This document shows, one piece after another, positions 1-5,542 of a stretch of 8,023 nt of DNA. The notes beneath the pieces are model-generated. The model made no database searches. It was not told where the DNA came from and saw nothing but the letters and a program-made list of their open reading frames with translations. A program made the position numbers and the translations under genes. Origin of the DNA: CAYYGL01 sp964471235 (lineage in GTDB: Bacteria; Calditrichota; Calditrichia; RBG-13-44-9; J075); contig CAYYGL010000211.1 of NCBI GenBank assembly GCA_964471235.1, forward strand, positions 1 through 8,023. Reading direction: 5' to 3'. Position 1 is the first letter of the stretch, and the number at the start of each line of letters is the position of its first letter.

Positions 1-70
1 GGTGTATTTTTACCGCTTGAAGGCAGGCAGCCGCTTTGTGCAAACCCGGAAGATGGTGCTGCTGCGCTGA
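1..70 (+). CDS. 3' end of a secreted/surface protein with a type IX secretion-type C-terminal segment (partial)
   Basis: Only the last 22 codons are present. They read VYFYRLKAGSRFVQTRKMVL plus LR and a TGA stop at 68-70; base 1 is the third base of the preceding codon, probably glycine. The pattern G-[VI]-Y-[FY]-Y-R-L-x-A-G, then a short polar stretch, then TRKM[VL]L and a basic end, is the usual last strand pair of type A sorting domains (FlgD-like Ig fold) on substrates of the Por/type IX secretion system in FCB-group bacteria. The upstream part lies outside the window, so the passenger function is unknown. Family assignment is from recognition of this short motif only. It is the main taxonomic clue in the window. 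Confidence 0.75.
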   Translation, partial: VYFYRLKAGSRFVQTRKMVLLR

Positions 71-181
71 GTTGACAGGGAAGGCTATTATATGTGTCTG
101 CCAGAAGGGAGGGTGTTTGTTTTTAAAATTCTGACAAAGGGACTTCCAATCTATGAGTTATGGTTTTTTATTAAAAAATTG

Positions 182-211
182 TTGAATTATGTCGAAACTC
201 TATTCTATATG
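182..211 (+). promoter_or_regulatory. weak candidate promoter in AT-rich spacer
   Basis: TTGAAT (182-187) and TATATG (206-211) are separated by 18 bases, each matching four of six bases of the sigma-70 consensus. It lies in a strongly AT-rich stretch (about 120-240) in front of the decayed NYN fragment and could be its original promoter. Such matches are common in AT-rich DNA, so this is a suggestion only. Confidence 0.2.
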
Positions 212-291
212 TAAACATTGAATTTAAAAAACAATCAAACCCTCGGTAGTACGCTTATCCAACGATCCAGGAAAAGCCGATCCCGGGGGTT

Positions 292-551
292 ATTTTTTTT
301 AAGGTTACTCCGATAGCTAAAAAGAAGTACGACCTTTTTAAATCGATTAAACCCACAGCTATTTTAGTAGATGGTGCCTTTTTCTTAAAGCGATAAAAAG
401 GTGTTTTCAAGATGCTAGAAATCATGATCCGAAAACGGTAGCAAAAAACACGTATACCATGCTTCTTAGTCATGTTGAAAACGACCAATTATATCGAATT
501 TTATACTATGATTGTCTACCACTTTCTAAGAAAGCTCACCATCCACTTACC
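292..551 (+). pseudogene. truncated, frameshifted NYN-domain (PIN-like nuclease fold) gene fragment
   Basis: In the frame of 301 the DNA reads KKKYDLFKSIKPTAILVDGA then FFLKR and stops at TAA 394-396. One frame over, from 396, it continues DARNHDPKTVAKNTYTMLL and then LYRILYYDCLPLSKKAHHPL up to about 551. Together these look like the first part of a NYN/LabA-type protein: LVDGAF carries the acidic residue at the end of strand 1, and LYRILYYDCLPL is the second core strand with its Asp. Loss of one base in the CGATAAAAAGG tract (391-400) explains the frame change. No ATG, GTG or TTG lies in the first frame after the stop at 247-249; AAG at 301 or ATT at 292 sits where a start would be expected. 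Homology breaks off after HHPLT, where sequence of a different kind begins. The fragment is visibly more AT-rich than what follows. NYN assignment is by motif recognition. Confidence 0.65.
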
Positions 552-1250
552 TACCGGGCGTTGTTGGACTGGTATCATTATCATAACATCCCCCGGCCGG
601 TGTTATGGGCAGTGACTTCCTGGTTGGCATACCACTTTCTTAATGAAGTGGTGGAAGACAGCAGCTACCGCGGTCCAACTGTAGCCCCCATTGCCGATGT
701 GTATATTTTCGATACTGCGGGAATTTTTTTGTTTTCCTTTAACAAAGTGGCGAGCTTTTTTGCCAATACGCTCAATATGCGGGACTGGTCGTTTATGCCA
801 TCTTACAATCCCTGGTTGAACAGCATCGAAAACAACGGGCAAAATTTTATGGTTCGCATCAAGCTTCCCGTTGGTGAGCATTGGCGTTTGATGTACCACT
901 GGGGAGTGCATGGGATGTATGGCATTTCGTACCATCATCGCGATGGCAATACGTACTCGGTTGCCGGGGGTCTGGTCAAAAAAAACTGGTGGAAATTGAT
1001 AATGGAAGCGGGGTGCGGGAACAAACCGGCAAATTGGTATGGACCGCCGGAGTATTCTGGGATTTCCCTGATGACTTCTTTAATTCTATCCGGCACCAAG
1101 GGTTATAAAGCCCGTTTGAACATTTATCCGGGTGTGTTAAAGATAGGTAAATTCTCACCGGGAATATTCATTAACTTACGGAAGGATAACCAAATCGTTC
1201 TGGGAATGCAATACAGTTGGATGCCGTTTGGCATCGGGCGACAGTTGTGA
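552..1250 (+). pseudogene. 5'-truncated, frameshifted envelope/outer-membrane-type protein gene
   Basis: From about 552 the frame encodes an aromatic- and glycine-rich protein: a hydrophobic stretch around NIPRPVLWAVTSWLAYHFLN, then segments rich in alternating aromatic residues (RDWSFMPSYNPWL, HWRLMYHWGVHGMYGISYHH, GTKGYKARLNIYPGVL, IVLGMQYSWMPFGIGRQL) as in outer-membrane beta-barrel or lipid-facing proteins. I do not recognise a named family. Between the 8-A run at 978-985 and about 1060-1085, the sensible reading is one frame over (LVEIDNGSGVREQTGKLVW, then TAGVFWDFPDD), whereas the open frame gives a low-plausibility W/C/N-rich stretch. A -1 slip in the A run and a +1 near 1070-1082 would explain this. 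There is no signal peptide, because the 5' end is replaced by the NYN fragment in the same frame. The open frame 459-1250 could still be translated, but I judge it a relic. Confidence 0.6.
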
Positions 1251-1261
1251 GAGGAATGCCT

Positions 1262-1286
1262 GCCCCTCCTCCAACCCGGAAGGGGC
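1262..1286 (+). promoter_or_regulatory. GC-rich hairpin containing the ribosome binding site of the 1292 gene
   Basis: GCCCCTCC (1262-1269) can pair with GGAAGGGGC (1278-1286): six perfect pairs (GCCCCT/AGGGGC) plus two C-G pairs past a bulged A, around an 8-base loop. The 3' arm contains the purine-rich GGAAGGGG (1278-1285) that is the best Shine-Dalgarno match for ATG 1292 (6-base spacing). No U tract follows, so it does not look like a terminator. It could dampen initiation at 1292. Confidence 0.4.
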
Positions 1287-1291
1287 AAACA

Positions 1292-1534
1292 ATGGGATTT
1301 TTATCCCCCTTCACTGTGGAGAAAAACACCGTGCCGACATTATCTCAAAAAGAGAAAATAGAAATTGCCCGGGCAGTAAAAAAAGCCTGCCTGCAAACCG
1401 CTCTCGATTCTTATAAACATGCCAAAATGAGCGGACTTTGTCATGAAGGCGCCTGGGACCTGGCGATAGACGCCTTAAAATCGCTTGATGTTACCCGGAT
1501 CGTTAAATCATTATCCGGTGACGAAGAGACTTGA
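1292..1534 (+). CDS. small conserved-looking hypothetical protein (80 aa)
   Basis: An 80-residue soluble protein with no signal peptide or membrane segment. After a variable N-terminus it is predicted to be largely helical and contains RAVKKACLQTALDSYKHA followed by MSGLCHEGAWDLAIDALKSL. The core A-C-L-x-x-A-L-x-x-Y-x-x-A then G-L-C-x-E-G-A-W-x-x-A-x-x-A-L-x-x-L-D recalls a family of small bacterial proteins, often loosely labelled acetyltransferase in databases but too short to be a GNAT enzyme; I assign no function. ATG 1292 was chosen for its GGAAGGGG site. GTG 1331 (67 aa, GGAG at 1317-1320) is a real alternative because the residues before it look unconserved. It lies 41 bases after the decayed locus and converges on the DUF2914 gene with only 22 bases between. 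Confidence 0.75.
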   Translation: MGFLSPFTVEKNTVPTLSQKEKIEIARAVKKACLQTALDSYKHAKMSGLCHEGAWDLAIDALKSLDVTRIVKSLSGDEET

Positions 1535-1557
1535 CAGTTTTCCCTGAGATAGTCTCT
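1525..1557. terminator. possible shared hairpin between convergent genes
   Basis: AGAGACT (1525-1531) and AGTCTCT (1551-1557) form a perfect 7-bp inverted repeat with a 19-base loop spanning the stop codons of the two convergent genes (TGA 1532-1534 and, on the minus strand, TGA at 1557-1559). TTTT (1538-1541) lies in the loop rather than after the stem, so it is not a classical intrinsic terminator. A bidirectional end signal is a guess from position. Confidence 0.25.
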
Positions 1558-2672
1558 CATCTGAATTCCGTTTTCAATTGGTACTGCCGGGTGGGAACCG
1601 GTTTCAGGGTAAAAGTAATCCGCCCCAACAACTGCTTTTGTTCATTTTCCACATCCACCCGCCATTTTCCCGGTTGCAAATGACGTTTAAAGGTATAGCC
1701 CCGGTACCCGCCATCGCGTCCCCCGGATATCGGATAGCTTAACCGATCGGTGGTCTGCCACTTCTTTTGTCTTTCGTTATAATACTGCCAGTGATGATAA
1801 ATTTCGGTTTTCAAGCGGGCAGGGGCAAACACCGAGGCGTAGCAAAAAACCGTATCTCCCGTTGCAAAATGAAATTCGTTATCGGAATTCTTCCAGAACT
1901 GGTACCAACGAGGCGTTTCGTATTGCACCCGGTATAAATTTCCCACCCGCTTGACATGATGGAAAATTTCACCCGCTTTTAAAGACAACGGCACCGGTGG
2001 AATCCAGTTCAAAAAATAAAAGCCGTTTAATCCTACAAACAAAAACAACACCAATCCGTTTACCCGTTTGTACTGGCGAACACTGGGAATGGCAGATTTT
2101 TTTTGGAGGAAAAACAGCAGCCCCATTACGAATAGCACACTTAACGCCCCACCGGCAAAAAACATGTATAAATTCATGATACCGGTGAGCACTGGTAAAA
2201 AGAAAATAAAAAACGAAAACGCTGCCACAAAAAACAAGGCAGTTTGCAAATATAAATTGGTTAGCTGATTTTCCAGAAATTCATTGGCTACTAAAAGAAA
2301 TAACAAGATGATGAGGAATAGAGATGTTTTGGTAAAAGAAGCACTGTGGAAATAGAATACCACGTAAGCACTGAACAAGCCACCCAGGAAAAATTGAATC
2401 GCCAGGGGATACCATTTTGAAAATTTTATCAACCCGGGATGTTTCAGATTGCCGCTGTTGATCAGATTCACCAGCACAATACAGATTCCCAGCAGGATTA
2501 AATAGATGAATAACTGAATATTATCAAACCATTGGTCAATGCGTCTCAGGGTCAGGTTATCCCAACCGAATCCCGCCAAGAAGGATACGAATGGAAAATA
2601 ATTGCCATATCGATCATAAAGGCGGAGAACCTTCTGGTAAAATGGATTCCGCTGAAGAAATTGTTCTACCAT
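1557..2672 (-). CDS. DUF2914 domain multi-pass membrane protein
   Basis: A 371-residue integral membrane protein. The N-terminus (YDRYGNYFPFVSFLAGFGWD then NLTLRRIDQWFDN) is the typical lead-in of long DUF2914 proteins. Hydrophobic segments lie near residues 25-37 (short), 53-71, 88-108, 116-131, 140-160, 164-189 and 205-224. A soluble C-terminal domain at about 271-357 fits DUF2914: GDTVFCYASVFAP, a central HHWQYY, then YRGYTFKRHLQPGKWRVDVE and LLGRITFTL. The domain is a small beta-sandwich-like module of unknown function, presumably outside the cytoplasm. Length is normal for the long form. Start ATG at 2672 has a good AGGAG (plus-strand 2677-2681) 4 bases upstream. It is the only minus-strand gene, divergent from 3001 and convergent with 1292, so it is probably monocistronic. 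Confidence 0.85.
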   Translation of the reverse strand: MVEQFLQRNPFYQKVLRLYDRYGNYFPFVSFLAGFGWDNLTLRRIDQWFDNIQLFIYLILLGICIVLVNLINSGNLKHPGLIKFSKWYPLAIQFFLGGLFSAYVVFYFHSASFTKTSLFLIILLFLLVANEFLENQLTNLYLQTALFFVAAFSFFIFFLPVLTGIMNLYMFFAGGALSVLFVMGLLFFLQKKSAIPSVRQYKRVNGLVLFLFVGLNGFYFLNWIPPVPLSLKAGEIFHHVKRVGNLYRVQYETPRWYQFWKNSDNEFHFATGDTVFCYASVFAPARLKTEIYHHWQYYNERQKKWQTTDRLSYPISGGRDGGYRGYTFKRHLQPGKWRVDVENEQKQLLGRITFTLKPVPTRQYQLKTEFR

Positions 2673-2728
2673 AATACTCCTTTCCGGATGAAGAAAGAAT
2701 TTACCAGGGATTTTAGGTGATTTCTACT

Positions 2729-2770
2729 TTCGGAACACAACACATCATCCGACAATTTTCATGTTCCGAA
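2729..2770. promoter_or_regulatory. paired inverted sites, candidate operator for the DUF2914 gene
   Basis: TTCGGAACA (2729-2737) and TGTTCCGAA (2762-2770) are perfect 9-bp inverted copies, 33 bp start to start (about three helical turns). Each copy contains a small TTCnGAA palindrome of its own. They lie 57-98 bases in front of the DUF2914 start, inside the divergent spacer, as expected for two dimer sites or a looped operator. The regulator is unknown. As RNA the 24-base loop would make a weak hairpin, so DNA binding seems the likelier role. Confidence 0.35.
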
Positions 2771-2797
2771 GAAATAGAGACGAACAATTTAACAAAA

Positions 2798-2815
2798 ATT
2801 TTGAATCATCAAAAT
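2798..2815. repeat. short A/T-rich hairpin
   Basis: ATTTTGA (2798-2804), loop ATCA, TCAAAAT (2809-2815): a perfect 7-bp inverted repeat. It is mostly A-T pairs with no clear U tract, so it could be a small operator or chance in AT-rich DNA. Confidence 0.25.
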
Positions 2816-3000
2816 GATGTATCGGATCAAATCGTTGGAGTTGGCTGGTATGAATGATTATATTCACTGCTGCTTATCTGGAAAGCAACCTTAGTCCGGT
2901 TCAGTGACATACGAATGCGGACGAGACATAAATTACTCGGGCGTTCCGGGTAAGAAGTAAGGCGTTATTTGAAGCATTCTCTATACCCTGAAAAGAAATT

Positions 3001-3735
3001 ATGAAAAAATTAATTTTTATCGTCGTATTGTTCCTTTTCGTGGGAGTGGGCATATATCTGTATCTTTCCCGGCAGTTCAATTATTTACCGGAGTGGTATA
3101 AAGAAAGCCGCCCTTCCACCGGGGAGACCGTATCTCCTCCACAGGAGCCCGTTCCCCCTGTCCCGGAGCCCCAACCGGTTACTCCAAAATCTTCGCCTCA
3201 ACAACCGGCTGCATCCCCCACACCGCCTGCCCAACCGAGCATTACTCCCCGGTCGGTTAATAAACAATTGCAGAAGAGCGCCTCCGTTCGGTTAACGGAA
3301 ACGGAGGTAACTGAACTGGTGCGCTCCGCCATTGCCAGTGCATCTCCCGACGGGAAAGCTGAGTTTCTAAAAGCGCTTCGAACCCATATTCGTAAAGACA
3401 ACCTGACGGTGGAAATGATTACCGATATGGAGCGTTTCCCCTGGGAGCATCTCCCCTCCAAATACCAATTTGCCCGGCAGTATTTCACCCGAATGGGGAA
3501 GAACGGGTCATCCGAAGTATATATTGAATTTTCCGGAAAGCCGAAATTGATCGGCAACAAATTGATAATGGATGAAAACAGCACCGTGAAAATTGGGGCG
3601 ATGGCATATTCGTTAAAGACCCTGACCACCCTGTTGGGATTGGGAAAACAATTCTCCGGGGAAATTCCCCTGCCGCCGGATATACCTTTCTCCGATGTAA
3701 CTTTGGAGGATGGGGCGTTGATTCTGAAAAAGTAG
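3001..3735 (+). CDS. membrane-anchored protein with proline-rich linker and C-terminal periplasmic domain
   Basis: 244 residues. Residues 4-22 (LIFIVVLFLFVGVGIYLYL) form one N-terminal membrane anchor or uncleaved signal; there is no lipobox Cys. A proline-rich linker follows (about 38-84, many PxP and PP pairs) that could span peptidoglycan. The C-terminal domain (about 95-244) begins with a helix (LTETEVTELVRSAIASA, SPDGKAEFLKALRTHI), then has strands EVYIEFSGKPKLIGNKLIMD, VKIGAMAYSLKTLTTLLG, and ends with IPLPPDIPFSDVTLEDGALI. The alternating amphipathic strands, an LP-[DE]-x-[IV] turn and a final VxLxDGxLxL strand recall YpmS/LmeA-type (TULIP-like) lipid-binding domains, but this is a weak resemblance and I do not assign it. 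The ribosome binding site is poor (only GAAAAG upstream). It probably lies at the head of the plus-strand envelope cluster. Confidence 0.8.
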   Translation: MKKLIFIVVLFLFVGVGIYLYLSRQFNYLPEWYKESRPSTGETVSPPQEPVPPVPEPQPVTPKSSPQQPAASPTPPAQPSITPRSVNKQLQKSASVRLTETEVTELVRSAIASASPDGKAEFLKALRTHIRKDNLTVEMITDMERFPWEHLPSKYQFARQYFTRMGKNGSSEVYIEFSGKPKLIGNKLIMDENSTVKIGAMAYSLKTLTTLLGLGKQFSGEIPLPPDIPFSDVTLEDGALILKK

Positions 3736-3779
3736 CTGCGGTTATACAGGCAATAGATGGATAATCGGTCCAGCTTCAG

Positions 3780-3796
3780 CCTCTCAAAAAAAGAGG
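3780..3796. repeat. small hairpin between two plus-strand genes
   Basis: CCTCT (3780-3784), a 7-base CAAAAAA loop, then AGAGG (3792-3796). It sits 45 bases after the 3001 gene and 54 before the 3851 start. The stem is only 5 bp with no U run, so any effect on read-through is speculative. Confidence 0.2.
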
Positions 3797-3850
3797 ACAT
3801 GGCTGTTGACAAGCTTTCAGGGGCGAGGGAAAAACAGGAGGGACATGAGA

Positions 3851-4357
3851 ATGTACTCCAAACGCACGGCACTATGGGTTCTCATCGGGTTAACAGGGCT
3901 CGGCATACTGCAAGGGCTTTATTTTTATCCCAGACTGCCGGATATCGTTGCCCATCATTACAACGCTTTCGGGCAGCCGGATGCCTGGGGGAGTAAACAA
4001 TTCCTGGTGTCGTTTCAGATTGGAACCATATTGTTTATCGCGGTTATTTTCTACGGAATTGGCAAACTGATTTATAAAACTCCCGACAGTTACATCAACC
4101 TGTGGAACAAATCCTACTGGCTGGCGCCGGAACGACGCATGGCTACTTTGGATAAGCTCTCCGCAATGAGTTTCTGGCTGGGTAATATAACCCTGCTATT
4201 TTTGCTCTGGCTTTTTCAATATCAATACACCCAAAACCTGATGGGTCGACAACATGAGATGCGATACGTATGGGCAGGCATTCTTGTTTACATCGTAATA
4301 TTGTTCGGTTGTATATTCCTTTTCTGGAGAGCGTTTCGGAAAAAGTCATCCAGTTAA
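3851..4357 (+). CDS. DUF1648 domain membrane protein
   Basis: 168 residues with four membrane helices near 8-27, 52-74, 104-124 and 138-160. Just after helix 1 is YPRLPDIVAHHYNAFGQPDA followed by WGSK, which matches the DUF1648 signature (LP..I..H[FY]N..G.PD..G[ST]K) of SdpI-related and other small bacterial membrane proteins; the biochemical role of most members is unknown. The family signature is the only functional evidence. Start: two in-frame ATGs lie at 3845 and 3851; AGGAGGG (3836-3842) is 8 bases from 3851 but only 2 from 3845, so 3851 is preferred. The gene lies 115 bases after the 3001 gene on the same strand and may be co-transcribed. The C-terminus is basic (RAFRKKSSS), placing it inside. 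Confidence 0.88.
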   Translation: MYSKRTALWVLIGLTGLGILQGLYFYPRLPDIVAHHYNAFGQPDAWGSKQFLVSFQIGTILFIAVIFYGIGKLIYKTPDSYINLWNKSYWLAPERRMATLDKLSAMSFWLGNITLLFLLWLFQYQYTQNLMGRQHEMRYVWAGILVYIVILFGCIFLFWRAFRKKSSS

Positions 4358-4359
4358 TT

Positions 4360-4377
4360 GGCAAATAGATTTTTGCC
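4360..4377 (+). terminator. weak candidate terminator hairpin after the DUF1648 gene
   Basis: GGCAAA (4360-4365), loop TAGATT, TTTGCC (4372-4377) lies 3 bases after the stop. A TTTTT run comes about 15 bases further on (near 4391-4395) instead of directly after the stem. The spacer 4378-4486 is otherwise T-rich and featureless. Confidence 0.25.
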
Positions 4378-4486
4378 CACTCAATGCCCTTTTTGTAAGC
4401 CATCTAAACCTTTTTGGCACAACCTTTAACTATTTTGTGTTGTTTATGCCTAACAAGTTCTGCAACCCAAAACGGGGTAAGAAAGA

Positions 4487-5146
4487 ATGGCAAAATACTT
4501 TAGAATGAGCGAAATATTCATGATAATGGCTATATTTCTTATTTCGGGTGAGTTAATCGCCCGATCGGTATCTTTCAAAGCAGACACCCTGGGATACCCC
4601 CTGGCACCGGTGCAGGCAGGGGATATCTGCCTGGTATGCGGGATGGAGATAAAGAGTGATGGGCTGGCTATTATTTATAAAGGCAGGAGAGTGCCGCTGG
4701 CAAACGGGGAGATGCTGCGAAAATTTCTGAAAGAACCCCAGCGATATTTTTATCAATTGCAGCCCCGGGGAGCCTTGTTTCATGAGGATACTATTACGAA
4801 CCTTGCTGCAAAACAGGGCTGGTTTATTTTCGGTATCTGGATGGTGCTTGCCCTGCTCTCCTCGGCTATTACGACCGGCATCGCCCTGCGCAAAGGATTT
4901 TCCCCGGCTCGCTGGTTTCTGACAGGTTTCCTGTTGCCTGTTGTTGCCGTGCTCTGGGCGCTTGTCAAACCCTCGCAGAAGCTGGTGGAGCTTCCCCCGC
5001 ACCTTGGAAAAGTCTCGACAACGTTAGCACCGGGAGTATGTCCTCAATGCGGCGAATTTAATCATCCCTCGGCAACCCGCTGTACCGGCTGCGGCGGTAA
5101 ACTAACCCCCTCGGTAGAATCGGAAGTGAAACGGGTCGGCCGGTGA
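4487..5146 (+). CDS. YHS/NosL-like CxxCGM domain protein with two membrane helices and C-terminal zinc ribbon
   Basis: 219 residues. Residues 9-26 are a hydrophobic leader (FMIMAIFLISGELIA), a signal peptide or anchor. The first domain (about 40-100) has DICLVCGMEI (C48, C51), a short beta segment GLAIIYKGRRVPL and a helix EMLRKFLKEPQRYF. This is the layout of YHS/TRASH and NosL-type metal-handling domains (CPVCGM ... YKG ... FL..P..Y), but the second Cys pair of classical YHS is absent. Helices at 112-132 and 143-161 enclose a basic loop RKGFSPAR. The tail carries a CxxC-x10-CxxC zinc ribbon (C185, C188, C199, C202: CPQCGEFNHPSATRCTGCGG). Start 4487 has GGGG at 4474-4477; ATG 4505 lacks a site. 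Role unknown; metal binding or sensing in the envelope is an inference. It precedes the 759-aa flavin/Fe-S protein but with a 434-base gap. Confidence 0.8.
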   Translation: MAKYFRMSEIFMIMAIFLISGELIARSVSFKADTLGYPLAPVQAGDICLVCGMEIKSDGLAIIYKGRRVPLANGEMLRKFLKEPQRYFYQLQPRGALFHEDTITNLAAKQGWFIFGIWMVLALLSSAITTGIALRKGFSPARWFLTGFLLPVVAVLWALVKPSQKLVELPPHLGKVSTTLAPGVCPQCGEFNHPSATRCTGCGGKLTPSVESEVKRVGR

Positions 5147-5155
5147 TAAGTGAGT

Positions 5156-5193
5156 CAGTATTCAGTGAATCAGTAAAGCAGTAATCAGTGAAT
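5156..5193. repeat. imperfect simple repeat (CAGTA / TCAGTGAAT units)
   Basis: CAGTA occurs at 5156, 5171 and 5179, and TCAGTGAAT at 5162-5170 and 5185-5193. The patch begins ten bases after the TGA of the zinc-ribbon gene. It looks like slippage-generated simple sequence. Confidence 0.65.
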
Positions 5194-5266
5194 GGGTTGA
5201 TGAGTATCGGTGGGTTCCCCAAAATAACAGTGGCGTTTATAAATCAAAATCGTCCCTCGGGAATCC

Positions 5267-5321
5267 CCGGACTCTACGAAATAATTTTTCCCGACAGGGC
5301 AAACCAAAGGCGATGAACGGA
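5267..5321 (+). repeat. direct repeat block, copy 1 (CCGGACTC ... CGATGAACGGA)
   Basis: CCGGACTC (5267-5274) and CGATGAACGGA (5311-5321) both recur in the same order at 5543-5550 and 5559-5569. The spacing differs (36 versus 8 bases between the two words). This copy is followed by ATGAGTATC, and the other by the GGAGG site and start of the flavoprotein gene. Confidence 0.4.
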
Positions 5322-5352
5322 ATGAGTATCTCGATTCCCCCTGGAGACGGGT

Positions 5353-5425
5353 GCATGACAAATTGCACAAACGTAAGCTGTTTCAACGGTTTCTAAAGAT
5401 TACCGAAATGTGCAATTTGTCATGC
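5353..5425. repeat. 17-bp perfect inverted repeat, MITE-like or regulatory hairpin
   Basis: GCATGACAAATTGCACA (5353-5369) and TGTGCAATTTGTCATGC (5409-5425) are perfectly complementary arms around a 39-base centre. Within the centre CGGT (5387-5390) and ACCG (5402-5405) can pair again. TGGAGACGG occurs at 5342-5350 and 5432-5440, so the unit is bracketed by 9-base direct repeats, although 2 and 6 extra bases lie between arms and repeats. No T run follows the stem. It could be a tiny non-autonomous element, a dispersed palindromic repeat or an mRNA leader structure; copy number in the genome would decide. Confidence 0.6.
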
Positions 5426-5542
5426 GCCTCATGGAGACGGACTTATGACTCATTATTTATTACCGCTTCCGTTTCACAACCTGCTCCCGGTAAAGTTTTA
5501 CGTTTCCCTCGTCAGGGGTATCGGGGGTGCAATCAGGGATTA

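Larger units (their letters stand above)
2673..3000. other. divergent intergenic region with candidate operators
   Basis: These 328 bases separate the minus-strand DUF2914 gene from the plus-strand gene at 3001. They hold the paired TTCGGAACA/TGTTCCGAA sites (2729-2770) and a weak A/T hairpin (2798-2815). I see no convincing sigma-70 promoter, tRNA or small gene on either strand. The last 120 bases (about 2880-3000) show nothing I can name. Confidence 0.6.

Noticed and set aside
255..488. Minus-strand 77-aa frame in the AT-rich spacer
   Set aside because: It is antisense to the NYN fragment, which gives the recognisable protein; no ribosome binding site or domain.
881..1108. Independent 75-aa plus-strand gene
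   Set aside because: Only its second half makes sense, and that half is the displaced frame of the envelope relic between two frameshifts.
2820..3000. tRNA or small RNA in the divergent spacer
   Set aside because: No cloverleaf, T-loop GTTC context with paired arms or terminator could be assembled.
3806..3834. TTGACA at 3806-3811 as a promoter for the DUF1648 gene
   Set aside because: No acceptable -10 box occurs 16-18 bases downstream, so it was not listed as a feature.
3198..3872. Minus-strand 224-aa frame
   Set aside because: Antisense to the proline-rich envelope gene and into the next gene's start; no recognisable domain and no site upstream.
4553..5002. Minus-strand 149-aa frame
   Set aside because: Lies antisense to the CxxCGM gene, with no domain and a composition typical of a shadow frame.
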